Shown here piece after piece: positions 15,614-24,341 of a DNA stretch of 29,016 nucleotides. The translations under genes were made by a program, and so were the position numbers. Source of the stretch: Flavobacterium sp. GTDB taxonomy: Bacteria > Bacteroidota > Bacteroidia > Flavobacteriales > Flavobacteriaceae. The DNA is taken from contig JAGOAF010000005.1 of the NCBI GenBank assembly GCA_017984035.1, forward strand, positions 1-29,016, given 5' to 3'. Each line of letters starts with the position of its first letter. The stretch's first letter is position 1. The notes beneath the pieces are model-generated. The model searched no databases, was not told the origin of the DNA, and saw nothing but the letters and a program-made list of their open reading frames with translations.

Positions 15614-15649
15614 TTTAAAATAAGTACTGTTATACAACAGATTTCATTT

Positions 15650-16615
15650 ATGAAAAACACTTTATTCTTATTATTCATTATAAGTTTACTTTCTATTACT
15701 ATGCAAGCCCAAACGTCTATGATTACACCGCCTTATTTACAGAAAGGAGATACTGTTGCTATCTTAGCTACTGCTCGAAAACATATTGTAAAAAGTATGC
15801 AGCCTACCATTGATCTATTAGAAAGTTGGGGGCTTACTGTGGTCATTGGTAAAAGTATTGGTTTAGAGGAAAATCAATTGGCCGGAAACGATGAACAACG
15901 TGCAGCCGATTTACAAGAGCAATTAGATAACCCTAATATTAAAGCCATATGGTGTGCGCGAGGTGGTTATGGAACTGTTCGAGTAGTGGATTTAGTTGAT
16001 TTTACACAATTTAAAAAATCACCAAAATGGTTAGTCGGGTTTAGTGATGTTACCGTGTTACACAATCATCTGAATACGATGGGTTACAAATCCATTCACG
16101 GAATTATGCCTATTAGTTTGGCCAAAGCGAGTAAAGAAGCCATTGAAAGTTTGCGATTATCTTTGTTTGGACAACCTTTACAGTATGCCATAGACCCGCA
16201 TCCAATGAACCGCTTAGGAAAAGCGAGTGGCGAATTAGTTGGAGGTAATTTATCCATATTGTATAGTTTATTGGGTTCGCCTTCAGCCATCGATTGCAAG
16301 GACAAAATTTTATACATTGAAGACTTAGACGAATACCTGTATCATATTGATCGCATGATGATGAACTTGAAACGAAACGGCTGTCTGGAAAGTCTCAAGG
16401 GAATCATAGTAGGTTCAATGACCGACATGAAAGACAACGATATTCCTTGGGGGAAAAATGCCCTTGAAATTGTTCAGGATGTGACCAAACAGTATAACAT
16501 TCCCGTGATTTTTAATTTTCCAGCAGGTCATATACACGACAACAGAGCCCTAATTTTGGGCAACAATGTCACTATCGAAGTAACCGAAAATTGTAGTACT
16601 GTGGTTTTTGAATAG
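15650..16615 (+). CDS. LD-carboxypeptidase, peptidase family S66, exported
   Basis: A 321-aa serine peptidase of the LdcA family, which removes the terminal D-Ala from tetrapeptides of murein during recycling or remodelling. The S66 triad is visible: Ser132 in GFSDVT, Glu224 in YIEDLDEYLY and His294 in AGHIHDNRA. RGGYG (104-108) is also typical. The first 21 residues (MKNTLFLLFIISLLSITMQA) form a signal peptide, unlike E. coli LdcA, which is cytoplasmic, so this enzyme probably acts in the periplasm. I start at ATG 15650 rather than the in-frame TTG at 15611, which overlaps a promoter octamer and would bury the signal peptide. yraN follows after 21 nt. Confidence 0.92.
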   Translation: MKNTLFLLFIISLLSITMQAQTSMITPPYLQKGDTVAILATARKHIVKSMQPTIDLLESWGLTVVIGKSIGLEENQLAGNDEQRAADLQEQLDNPNIKAIWCARGGYGTVRVVDLVDFTQFKKSPKWLVGFSDVTVLHNHLNTMGYKSIHGIMPISLAKASKEAIESLRLSLFGQPLQYAIDPHPMNRLGKASGELVGGNLSILYSLLGSPSAIDCKDKILYIEDLDEYLYHIDRMMMNLKRNGCLESLKGIIVGSMTDMKDNDIPWGKNALEIVQDVTKQYNIPVIFNFPAGHIHDNRALILGNNVTIEVTENCSTVVFE

Positions 16616-16636
16616 CCAATAACAATCCTACTCAGT

Positions 16637-16996
16637 ATGGCCGAACACAATGAATTAGGAAAACGTGGAGAAGCACTGGCGGCAGAATACCTCCAAGAAA
16701 AAGGGTATGCAATTTTAGCAACCAATTGGGTTTTTCAAAAAGCAGAAATTGATATTTTGGCTCAAAAAGAAAACACCTTAGCTGTAGTCGAAGTAAAAAC
16801 ACGTTCATCCATCGATTTTGGTCTACCACAAGACTTTGTTAAGCCAAAAAAAATCCAATTATTGGTGAAAGCGGTGAATGCTTATGTTAGCGAAAACGAT
16901 TTAGACCTTGAAGTCCGTTTTGATATCATTGCCATTAGCAAAAAGGGGCAAGAGTTTGTTATTGAACACCTTACAGATGCTTTTTTTCACTTTTGA
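16637..16996 (+). CDS. yraN: YraN/UPF0102 family nuclease-fold protein
   Basis: A 119-aa protein of the UPF0102 family with a PD-(D/E)XK nuclease-like core. Key residues: Asp39 in AEIDILA, then Glu52-x-Lys54 in VVEVKTR. The N-terminal helix with GKRGEALAAEYL is the family hallmark. A DNA-processing role is suspected in other bacteria but the reaction is unproven. It lies 21 nt downstream of the LD-carboxypeptidase gene in the same direction, probably co-transcribed. About 15 nt of T-rich sequence follow the stop, without a clear hairpin. Confidence 0.93.
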   Translation: MAEHNELGKRGEALAAEYLQEKGYAILATNWVFQKAEIDILAQKENTLAVVEVKTRSSIDFGLPQDFVKPKKIQLLVKAVNAYVSENDLDLEVRFDIIAISKKGQEFVIEHLTDAFFHF

Positions 16997-17012
16997 ACAT
17001 CTTTTTTAATGT

Positions 17013-17048
17013 TATATTTGTAACAAATTGTTTTTTTATTTATATTTG
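17013..17048 (+). promoter_or_regulatory. Two tandem TATATTTG promoter elements
   Basis: Two perfect TAnnTTTG octamers lie at 17013-17020 and 17041-17048. The TTTG of the first (17017-17020) stands 20 nt before the second and could act as its -33 box. The first has its own TTTTG at 16991-16995, 17 nt upstream. This is the best promoter pair in the window, and it precedes the 17117 gene. Transcripts would start near 17055, with a G-poor, unstructured leader of about 60 nt. Confidence 0.65.
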
Positions 17049-17116
17049 CGGTGGTTTTTAACACAACTACAACACCCTAACTACTAATTTTAAAACAACA
17101 ACTTAACATTACTACT

Positions 17117-17773
17117 ATGAAAACTGTATCGTCCATTGTAGAAAATTACATCAAAACAAAACCCTTTTTATTGAATGCCCTCTCACTAGGGATCATCAAT
17201 TTAACATCTCTTTCACGCAATATTATGAGTGAATTAGAAAATGAATTTGGCAAAGAGGTAAAACAAGGTGCTATTGTAATGGCGCTGAAAAGATTAACCG
17301 AAGAATTAGACTTTAAGTTGAATCACAAAATCAATAAAGTCATTAAAAATATCGGAGAAATTACGGTTCGTTCTGAATTGACTGATTACACTTTTGCAGC
17401 TTCAGAAACGGTTTTGAACAAACAAGCCGATTTAATTACAGATATTAATAGCAATACAGATATTTTTTATACTTCGTCAAGAGGGGTAAATGAAACGAAT
17501 ATCGTAGTGAGTAGCAGCGTAAATCATTTGGTTGACAAACATTTTGCTAATGAAAAATTGATTCAAAAACTAGAAAATTTAGCTTCTATTACCGTAAAAT
17601 TACCCAAAGAAAACATTGTAGTTCCAGGAATTTATTATTTCATTTTCCAGCGATTGGCTTGGGAAGGAATCATCATAAATGAGGTAATTTCAACATCTAA
17701 TGAATTTACCATTTTGGTGAGTGAAAACGAAGTTGATGTGGCTTTCAAAGTAATCAAGGATTTGAAAAACTAA
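17117..17773 (+). CDS. ACT-like conserved protein (often named aspartate kinase-like)
   Basis: A 218-aa soluble protein conserved in flavobacteria. Residues 1-80 look like a winged-helix unit (NALSLGIINLTSLSRNIMSE, then KQGAIVMALKRLTEEL). The C-terminal part from about 145 (ENLASITVKLPKENIVVPGI, then EVISTSNEFTILVSENEV) has the beta-alpha pattern and the tail ...VDVAFKVIKDL of the ACT domain at the end of aspartate kinases. There is no kinase domain, so a name such as aspartate kinase would be wrong. It may be a small-ligand-responsive regulator; this is inference. Two strong promoter elements precede it and a strong terminator follows 10 nt after the stop, so it is a single-gene unit. Confidence 0.75.
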   Translation: MKTVSSIVENYIKTKPFLLNALSLGIINLTSLSRNIMSELENEFGKEVKQGAIVMALKRLTEELDFKLNHKINKVIKNIGEITVRSELTDYTFAASETVLNKQADLITDINSNTDIFYTSSRGVNETNIVVSSSVNHLVDKHFANEKLIQKLENLASITVKLPKENIVVPGIYYFIFQRLAWEGIIINEVISTSNEFTILVSENEVDVAFKVIKDLKN

Positions 17774-17783
17774 TAATTATTTC

Positions 17784-17819
17784 AACAAAAAAGCCTCCAA
17801 ATTTGGAGGCTTTTTTGTT
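17784..17819. terminator. Strong bidirectional terminator
   Basis: A perfect 36-nt palindrome centred between 17801 and 17802. The GC core is GCCTCCAAA/TTTGGAGGC (17793-17810), flanked by A6 on the left and T6 on the right, so it works as a hairpin with a U-tract in both directions. It ends the 17117 gene (plus strand) and mfd (minus strand), and its last base is the first base of the mfd stop codon on this map. Confidence 0.93.
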
Positions 17820-20800
17820 TAGTGTTGTCCCATCAGTTCCATCAACTCTAAGGCTTTACGAATGGATTTCACATTATCAAAAGTCAATAACAATCGCAGG
17901 CCATTAGACGTTTGCTTTTCTTTCATTTTACACAATCCGCTTTGCTTTTGTACAAACTGAAGCACTTGATGGAAACGCCCTGATTGGTAATAATCCGATT
18001 GTTGGTCGGAAACAAAATAACCGATCATTTTACCTTGTTTCATTACCAATTTTTCAATACCTAAACGAGTCGCAATCCATTTGATTTTCATACTGCTTAA
18101 TAAAGAAACAGCTTGTTTTGGCAACGGACCAAAACGGTCAATCAATTTATTTTCATATGCCAATAGTGCGACTTCGTCTTTAATATCTGCTAATTCATTA
18201 TACAATAGCAATCGTTCAGAAACGGTATTGATGTATTCGTCTGGAAATAACAATTCGAAATCGGTATCCAATTGCAAGTCTTTGACATATTCTTTAGTTT
18301 CGGTATCGTTTTGCTCTGGATACAAATCCTTAAATTCGTTTTCTTTCAGCTCTTCGATCGCTTCATTCATGATTTTTTGATACGTGTCAAAACCAATTTC
18401 ATTGATGAAACCGCTTTGTTCTCCACCTAACAAATCACCTGCGCCACGAATCTCTAAATCTTTCATGGCAATATTAAATCCGCTACCGAGTTCGCTAAAT
18501 TGTTCCAAAGCCTGAATTCGTTTTCGAGCGTCATCTGTCATGGCAGAATACGGCGGGCAAATGAAATAGCAAAACGCTTTTTTGTTGCTTCGCCCTACCC
18601 GACCGCGCATTTGATGCAAATCAGACAATCCGAAATTGTTCGCATTATTGATAAAAATCGTATTGGCATTCGGCACATCCAAACCACTTTCGATAATGGT
18701 AGTCGCTACCAAAACATCAAATTCACCATTCATAAAAGCCAACATCAATTCTTCAAGTTTGGATCCCTCCATTTGGCCGTGACCAATTCCTACTCGAGCA
18801 TTGGGCACTAATCGCTGAATCATTCCCGCAATTTCTTTAATATTTTCTATGCGGTTATTGATAAAAAACACTTGTCCGTTGCGCTGAATTTCGTACGAAA
18901 TCGCATCGCGAATTAACTCTTCATTAAAACCAACTACATTTGATTCGATAGGATATCGGTTAGGTGGTGGGGTGGTAATAACCGACAAATCTCGAGCGGC
19001 CATCAACGAGAATTGTAAAGTTCTCGGAATGGGCGTAGCCGTTAACGTCAAGGTATCCACATTGGCCGCAATGGTTTTGAGTTTGTCTTTTACGTTTACT
19101 CCAAATTTTTGTTCCTCATCCACAATCAACAAACCTAGGTCTTTGAAAACTACATTTTTATTCACTAATTGGTGGGTTCCAATCACAATATCTAGTTTCC
19201 CTTCGGCTAATTGCTTGAGGGTTTCTGCTTTTTGTTTGGCCGTTCTAAATCGGTTCAAATAACCAACCGTTACCGGCATGTCTTTCAATCGTTCCGAAAA
19301 AGTACGGTAATGTTGGTACGCCAAAATAGTAGTCGGCACCAAGACGGCTACTTGTTTGCTATTGTCCACTGCTTTAAAAGCAGCGCGAATGGCCACCTCA
19401 GTTTTTCCAAAACCTACATCGCCACAAACCAAGCGATCCATCGGACGATCGCTTTCCATGTCAGCTTTTACTTCCTGAGTCGATTTGATTTGGTCAGGCG
19501 TATCCTCGTAGATAAAGGAACTTTCTAATTCGTTCTGCAAATAACTATCTGGCGCATATTGAAAGCCTTTTTCCAAACGTCTTTTGGCATACAGCTGAAT
19601 CAAATTGAACGCAATATGTTTGACACGCGCTTTGGTTTTTTGTTTTAAAACCTTCCAAGCATTCGAACCTAATTTATAAATTTTGGGTGGCGTGCCATCT
19701 TTGCCATTGTATCTTGAAATTTTGTGAAGGGAATGTATACTCACATACACAATATCATTATCGGCATACACCAGCTTAATCGCTTCTTGGGTTTTACCCT
19801 CGACTTGTATTTTTTGTAAACCGCCAAATTTTCCAATTCCGTGATCGATATGCGTAACATAATCGCCCACCGAAAGCGATGTCAGCTCTTTCAGCGTGAT
19901 GTTTTGCTTTTTGGAATAGCCATTTTTGATGCTGAATTTATGGTAGCGTTCAAAAATCTGGTGATCGGTATAGCAGGTAATTTGATTTTCTTCGTCAATA
20001 AATCCTTGATACAAAGGCAACACTATGGTGTTGTATTGTTTGCGAATATTCTCCGAATTGGCCTCGTCTAAGGTTTCGAAAATGTCATGAAAACGCTTGG
20101 CTTGATTCTCATTCGAACAAAACAAATAATTTTTATACCCGTTAAAATGATTGTCATTCAAATTGTTCAACAACAAATCAAATTGTTTATTGAAAGAGGG
20201 TTGCGGCTGGACATGAAAATCAAACTTTTTAGTAGTTTTAAAAATAGGTTTGGTTGCCAATTCCACTACCGAAAAATCCAAAGCTCTTTTTATAAATTGT
20301 TCTTGATTCAAAAACAATTGCTCTGGCGTGGCGTGTTTGATGTCTTTGGACAATTTTTCAAAAGCTTCTTCGGCCTTGGCAAATTGTTTGTCCAATTGAC
20401 TTAAAAAGCCTTCCGTATTTTGAATAAAAAGAACTGTTTTTTCAGAAATATAATCCAAAAAACTTTCGCGATTTTCTTGTAAAAATTTATTTTCTACATT
20501 TGGAATAATGGCAATTTTCTTTTGTTGTTCCAAAGACAATTGAGTTGCTACATCAAAGGTTCTGATGCTATCCACTTCGTTTCCAAAAAACTCAATTCGG
20601 TACGGATTATCATTGGAAAAAGAAAACACATCAACAATTCCACCTCTAACTGAAAATTCGCCTGGTTCTGTTATAAAATCTACTCTTTTGAATTCGTATT
20701 CGAACAGCACTTCGTTGATAAAATCAATCGAAATTTGGTCACCCACAGCGACTTTCAAAGTGTTTTTATCCAATTCCTTTCGAGTGACCACTTTTTCAAA

Positions 20801-21184
20801 AAGCGCCTCGGGATAACTGACGATTATGGCTGGCTTTTTGCGCGAATTGATGCGGTTTAACACTTCGGCGCGAAGTAACACATTCGCATTATCCGTTTCT
20901 TCTATTTGGTACGGTCGTCGAAAAGAAGCGGGGTAAAACAATACGTCTTGGTCGCCTACCATTTGTTCCAAATCGTTCAAATAATAGGCTGCTTCTTCTT
21001 TATCATTTAAAACGAGTAGAAATGGCAATTCTGATTTTTTAAATACAGCCCTTATTACAAAAGAAATTGAAGATCCAACCAAACCCGAAAAGTGGATTTT
21101 TGAAGTTGTATTCTGACTTAATTGTGCTACAATTTGCTCCGTTTTAGGCGAATTGTCGTAAATGGAATAGATGGTTTTACTCAC
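17819..21184 (-). CDS. mfd: Transcription-repair coupling factor
   Basis: A 1121-aa DNA translocase that removes stalled RNA polymerase and recruits UvrA to the lesion. Domains in order: UvrB-like N-terminal region (about 10-330), RNA polymerase-interacting CarD-like domain (about 435-500, GDYVTHIDHGIGKFGGL), RecG-type helicase motor with Walker A GDVGFGKTE (about 585), DEEQ (about 690), TATPIPRTL and the second motor half with QMRGRVGRSN, then the C-terminal TRCF domain. All key motifs are intact and the length is normal. It starts 6 nt after the stop of an upstream lipoprotein gene, so both are probably one transcript. The stop codon overlaps the edge of a strong terminator. Confidence 0.97.
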   Translation of the reverse strand: MSKTIYSIYDNSPKTEQIVAQLSQNTTSKIHFSGLVGSSISFVIRAVFKKSELPFLLVLNDKEEAAYYLNDLEQMVGDQDVLFYPASFRRPYQIEETDNANVLLRAEVLNRINSRKKPAIIVSYPEALFEKVVTRKELDKNTLKVAVGDQISIDFINEVLFEYEFKRVDFITEPGEFSVRGGIVDVFSFSNDNPYRIEFFGNEVDSIRTFDVATQLSLEQQKKIAIIPNVENKFLQENRESFLDYISEKTVLFIQNTEGFLSQLDKQFAKAEEAFEKLSKDIKHATPEQLFLNQEQFIKRALDFSVVELATKPIFKTTKKFDFHVQPQPSFNKQFDLLLNNLNDNHFNGYKNYLFCSNENQAKRFHDIFETLDEANSENIRKQYNTIVLPLYQGFIDEENQITCYTDHQIFERYHKFSIKNGYSKKQNITLKELTSLSVGDYVTHIDHGIGKFGGLQKIQVEGKTQEAIKLVYADNDIVYVSIHSLHKISRYNGKDGTPPKIYKLGSNAWKVLKQKTKARVKHIAFNLIQLYAKRRLEKGFQYAPDSYLQNELESSFIYEDTPDQIKSTQEVKADMESDRPMDRLVCGDVGFGKTEVAIRAAFKAVDNSKQVAVLVPTTILAYQHYRTFSERLKDMPVTVGYLNRFRTAKQKAETLKQLAEGKLDIVIGTHQLVNKNVVFKDLGLLIVDEEQKFGVNVKDKLKTIAANVDTLTLTATPIPRTLQFSLMAARDLSVITTPPPNRYPIESNVVGFNEELIRDAISYEIQRNGQVFFINNRIENIKEIAGMIQRLVPNARVGIGHGQMEGSKLEELMLAFMNGEFDVLVATTIIESGLDVPNANTIFINNANNFGLSDLHQMRGRVGRSNKKAFCYFICPPYSAMTDDARKRIQALEQFSELGSGFNIAMKDLEIRGAGDLLGGEQSGFINEIGFDTYQKIMNEAIEELKENEFKDLYPEQNDTETKEYVKDLQLDTDFELLFPDEYINTVSERLLLYNELADIKDEVALLAYENKLIDRFGPLPKQAVSLLSSMKIKWIATRLGIEKLVMKQGKMIGYFVSDQQSDYYQSGRFHQVLQFVQKQSGLCKMKEKQTSNGLRLLLTFDNVKSIRKALELMELMGQH

Positions 21185-21189
21185 CGTGG

Positions 21190-21795
21190 TTAAGATTTTG
21201 TTTTTATTGTTGGCAAAGGCGCAGGAGTAGTTTGAATCGCCCTTGTAGTGTCAAGCATACGCAACATATCCGATTCGCCTTCTTCGACAGGAATTTTACT
21301 TTTTTCGGTGATTTTATCCATTTGTCTTTGTAATGAAACCAACTCTGCATTGATTTCGCCTACCAAAGCAACTACTTTTTTATCAGGAATAGCATCTAAA
21401 TGAATGAATACATCCAGCAATCGCACTTTAGTAATTAATGTGCCTATTCGACTTTTGATTTGCGGTTTTTGGAACTGGTAAGGGATATTGTTATTTAACA
21501 GCAACACTTTTTTCGAAAGTTCAGCTGCTTTTTTCTGATAAGCTGTCAGCGTTTTTGTTGGTTTCCTACCCAATTCGTCTAAAAATTGGCGAAATTCAGT
21601 CCAACTTGCCACACTTTGTTCCGAAGTAGTATTGATTGGCGCAGCATAAAAATCCCAACTTTTACTAATGTTGTTATAAATTACTTCCTTTTTTTGCGCT
21701 GCTTTTTTATTTTCGGCATCACGTTGCTGATTGTCTTCTTTACAAGAAGCCATCAGAAAAAAAAGAGTGCAAAAAAAGACTAATGCGTGTTTCAT
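21190..21795 (-). CDS. Predicted lipoprotein upstream of mfd (unknown function)
   Basis: A 201-aa protein starting MKHALVFFCTLFFLMASCKE, with a lipoprotein signal peptide (lipobox MASC). Three in-frame ATGs exist (21807, 21801, 21795). I prefer 21795, because it gives the cleanest signal and a leader of about a dozen nt after a promoter octamer at 21815-21822. After the lipidated Cys comes Lys-Glu-Asp, close to the K-(D/E)2 surface-export signal described for flavobacterial lipoproteins. The mature part is helical (about 40-170), likely a coiled-coil bundle (LSKKVLLLNNNIPYQF, LVSLQRQMDKITEKSK). I do not recognise a domain. It is co-directional with mfd at a 5-bp gap, without an obvious functional link. 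Confidence 0.8.
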   Translation of the reverse strand: MKHALVFFCTLFFLMASCKEDNQQRDAENKKAAQKKEVIYNNISKSWDFYAAPINTTSEQSVASWTEFRQFLDELGRKPTKTLTAYQKKAAELSKKVLLLNNNIPYQFQKPQIKSRIGTLITKVRLLDVFIHLDAIPDKKVVALVGEINAELVSLQRQMDKITEKSKIPVEEGESDMLRMLDTTRAIQTTPAPLPTIKTKS

Positions 21796-21814
21796 ATCCA
21801 TTTTCATTGAAGCA

Positions 21815-21822
21815 CAAAGTTA
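21815..21822 (-). promoter_or_regulatory. Candidate -7 element for the lipoprotein-mfd operon
   Basis: The minus strand reads TAACTTTG, a perfect TAnnTTTG. It lies 20 nt upstream of ATG 21795 and would place the transcript start close to the alternative ATGs at 21801 and 21807, which favours the inner start. No good -33 at standard spacing. Confidence 0.45.
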
Positions 21823-22007
21823 CAAACTAAATTTACAAAACCGAATGATTGATTTCGCACAAATTTAAAACAGAGAATATGATATCTTTTTAGATTCCAA
21901 AGCCAATGAAAATACTACTGTCCAATTCCTAAATGAAGTAGTAAGGTAGTTTTTAATAGATTAAATAAAGTTCAAATCTTACTATATTTACACACAACAA
22001 TTGTACA

Positions 22008-23654
22008 ATGAAAAAATATTCGCTTTTACTACTGTTTATATTAATTGCCAATTCACTTTTGGCACAAGATAACTTTACACAACTCAAAAGCAAATTAGAT
22101 CAAACCCTTGCTAACGATGTATTGTTTTTAAAACAAAAAAACAATTCTCTTACCCATTTCAAAGAAAAATTACGTCACACTAGATTAGATCAAGATCGCT
22201 ACCGTTTGTTGGAAAAATTATACGAAGAATACAAATCCTACCAATCGGATTCGGCTTTAGTCTATGCTAAAAGAAGTGTACAAATTGCCATCAAAAATCA
22301 AAACTCATCTCAAATTACTATAGCCCAACTCAACTTGGCTTCTATTTTAGGAACTCTAGGGATGTACAATCAAGCCTTGGAGATTCTCAACACAATGGAG
22401 GATTCCGTGGCGCCACAATTAAAAGGAGAATTTTATTGGACAAAAAGAATTGTGTATGGAGGTCTTGCCGGTTATGCTACAAGTGTTGAAGAAAAAAACA
22501 AATACAATCAATTGGGGAATGAAAATCGTGACAGAGCGATTACGAATTTGTCCAAAAAATCAACCGAATACATTCTTGCCGTATCCGGTCAACTTTTATC
22601 TCAAAAAAAACACGACCAGGCCATTGCTTTGTTACTTCCTTATTTTGATACAATTGAAAAATCCGATCCTAATAAAGCAGTAATTGCGTATCTAATTTCT
22701 GAAAATTACAAAGCAAAAAAAGACAAAGAACAAGAGAAAAAATGGCTAGCGATTTCTGCTATATCCGATTTAGAATTGGTTAAAAAAGAAAACATTTCCT
22801 TGCGTGAACTCGCGTTTATGTTATATGAAGAAGGCGATATTGAATCGGCCTATGAATACATCAAACGTTCTTTAGACGATGCCGTTTTTTGCAATTCGAA
22901 ACTTCGAACCTACGAGATTTCCAAGATGCTGCCGATCATTAATGAAACCTATGAAGCCAAAAACAAATCGGCAAAAGCCCAGTTGATTGTGTTTTTAATC
23001 AGCGCGAGCGTCTTGGCTTTATTTTTATTGGGCGTTTTGATTTTGCTTTTCAAGCAAATGAAAAAAGTGGCTAAGGCACAAAAAAATGTAGAATTGGCTA
23101 ACAATCAACTCTCGGTATTGAATCAACAATTGCAAGGCTTCAATTCCAAACTGAATCAAACCAATCTAGAATTGGCCGAAACGAGTTTACTCAAAGAAAT
23201 TTACATTGGCCGGTATATGGATCAATGCTCGGTCTACATTGGAAAAATGGAGGAATACAGTCAAAAACTAAAGGTGATGGCAACGGCAGGAAAAGTAAAC
23301 GACTTAGTGAGCACTGTAAAATCAAAAGCGTTTATCGACAAAGAATTAAAAGAATTCTATTCGCAATTTGATCAAACTTTCGTTCAGCTTTTTCCCACTT
23401 TTGTGGCAGAATTCAAAGACTTATTGACTGAACCCGATAGCATCATCATCAAAAAAGGCGAACTCCTAAATCCCGAGTTACGCCTCTTTGCACTGATTCG
23501 CCTTGGTATTAAAGACAGTGCTAAAATTGCGGAGTTTTTGCGTTATTCTGCCTCTACGATTTACAACTACCGTTCCCAAATTAAGAACAAGGCCAAAGGA
23601 CCTCGAGAACAATTTGAACTGAAAGTGATGTTGATTGGAACGAATTCAAAATAA
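22008..23654 (+). CDS. DUF6377-type transmembrane regulator with C-terminal HTH
   Basis: A 548-aa protein with a signal peptide (1-19, ANSLLAQ), a periplasmic TPR-like helical domain (about 60-320), one membrane helix (about 325-348), a coiled coil (about 350-395) and a C-terminal cytoplasmic domain. That domain ends in a helix-turn-helix (about 487-530: LRLFALIRLGIKDSAKIAEF, then YSASTIYNYRSQIKNKAKG), which resembles LuxR-type DNA-binding helices. The layout matches DUF6377 proteins of Bacteroidetes, often found beside SusC/D-type nutrient uptake genes. It could sense an envelope signal and control transcription without phosphotransfer; this is inference. A near-consensus promoter word (TATATTTA, 21983-21990) lies upstream. 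It converges on the plug gene. Confidence 0.85.
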   Translation: MKKYSLLLLFILIANSLLAQDNFTQLKSKLDQTLANDVLFLKQKNNSLTHFKEKLRHTRLDQDRYRLLEKLYEEYKSYQSDSALVYAKRSVQIAIKNQNSSQITIAQLNLASILGTLGMYNQALEILNTMEDSVAPQLKGEFYWTKRIVYGGLAGYATSVEEKNKYNQLGNENRDRAITNLSKKSTEYILAVSGQLLSQKKHDQAIALLLPYFDTIEKSDPNKAVIAYLISENYKAKKDKEQEKKWLAISAISDLELVKKENISLRELAFMLYEEGDIESAYEYIKRSLDDAVFCNSKLRTYEISKMLPIINETYEAKNKSAKAQLIVFLISASVLALFLLGVLILLFKQMKKVAKAQKNVELANNQLSVLNQQLQGFNSKLNQTNLELAETSLLKEIYIGRYMDQCSVYIGKMEEYSQKLKVMATAGKVNDLVSTVKSKAFIDKELKEFYSQFDQTFVQLFPTFVAEFKDLLTEPDSIIIKKGELLNPELRLFALIRLGIKDSAKIAEFLRYSASTIYNYRSQIKNKAKGPREQFELKVMLIGTNSK

Positions 23655-23670
23655 TGAATTAGATTATTTT
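23648..23670. terminator. Weak AT-only bidirectional hairpin
   Basis: AAAATAAT (23648-23655) and ATTATTTT (23663-23670) can pair as an 8-bp stem around a 7-nt loop. It covers the stop codons of both convergent genes and is followed by T residues on the plus strand. With no GC pair it may be inefficient. Confidence 0.3.
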
Positions 23671-24284
23671 TTCAACTTAATTACAATAACACCACTCGCT
23701 CCTCTTGATCCGTAGATAGAGGCTTCAGCATCTTTCAAAACGTTGATGCTAAGCACTTCGTTAGGAACAATAAAATCAATACTAGACACCACATTTCCGT
23801 CGACTACAAACAAGGGTTCTGAATTGTTTCTAATCGAATTAATTCCTCTAATAATTATCGTGTTGTCTTGTTGGACAGTTACACCTGCAATTCGTCCGCG
23901 CATCATGTCATAAATCGTTCGATAGGAAACAGTCGTCTTATCCTTTCCTGGTTTTAAACCATTGGGAGGTGTAATTGATTTATCCGTTGTTGTAGCCGTG
24001 TCTAAATACATAAAATCCATTTTGGTTTCTTTGGCATAAGCGCTACTCAACCAACCGTATTTTTTAGAATATACTTTGATGGTTTTTACAGCTTCTGGAA
24101 CGTCTAGACTATATTCCCCTAACTTATTTGTCGCTACTTCAGTTGCTATGGTGTCCAAGTACATTACTGCACCTGATACAGGTTTGTTTTTATAATTCAA
24201 TACTTTCCCTGATACTGAAGTTTGTGCATGAGCAAAACTTGTTGCGAGCAAAAGGGTACAAATTATTTTATTTATTGTTTTCAT
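23664..24284 (-). CDS. Barrel-less carboxypeptidase-like/TonB plug protein
   Basis: A 206-aa exported protein. The signal peptide (1-20, SFAHA) is followed by a carboxypeptidase regulatory-like beta-sandwich (about 22-95, VSGKVLNYKNKPVSGAVMYL) and a TonB-receptor plug domain (about 118-206, with IIIRGINSIRNNSEPLFVVDG and DAEASIYGSRGASGVIVIKL). This is the N-terminal layout of a SusC-like transporter, but the protein stops exactly where the beta-barrel should begin, and downstream sequence on this strand holds no barrel. Stand-alone plug proteins are known in Bacteroidetes; their role is unclear. It may interact with a barrel encoded elsewhere or with TonB. It lies between the DUF6377 regulator (convergent, 9 bp) and the GH3 gene, from which a terminator separates it. 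Confidence 0.85.
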   Translation of the reverse strand: MKTINKIICTLLLATSFAHAQTSVSGKVLNYKNKPVSGAVMYLDTIATEVATNKLGEYSLDVPEAVKTIKVYSKKYGWLSSAYAKETKMDFMYLDTATTTDKSITPPNGLKPGKDKTTVSYRTIYDMMRGRIAGVTVQQDNTIIIRGINSIRNNSEPLFVVDGNVVSSIDFIVPNEVLSINVLKDAEASIYGSRGASGVIVIKLKK

Positions 24285-24341
24285 ATTAGGTAAATTAGGT
24301 TAATGGTTTGTAATGCTAAATGTACTGGATAAATAGATTCA

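Noticed and set aside
15611..15649. TTG start extending the LD-carboxypeptidase by 13 residues
   Set aside because: The codon lies in a promoter octamer and the extension spoils the signal peptide.
23664..24284. Plug protein as a pseudogene of a SusC transporter
   Set aside because: The frame is intact with a natural end, and no barrel remnant follows; the downstream DNA is the intact convergent regulator gene.
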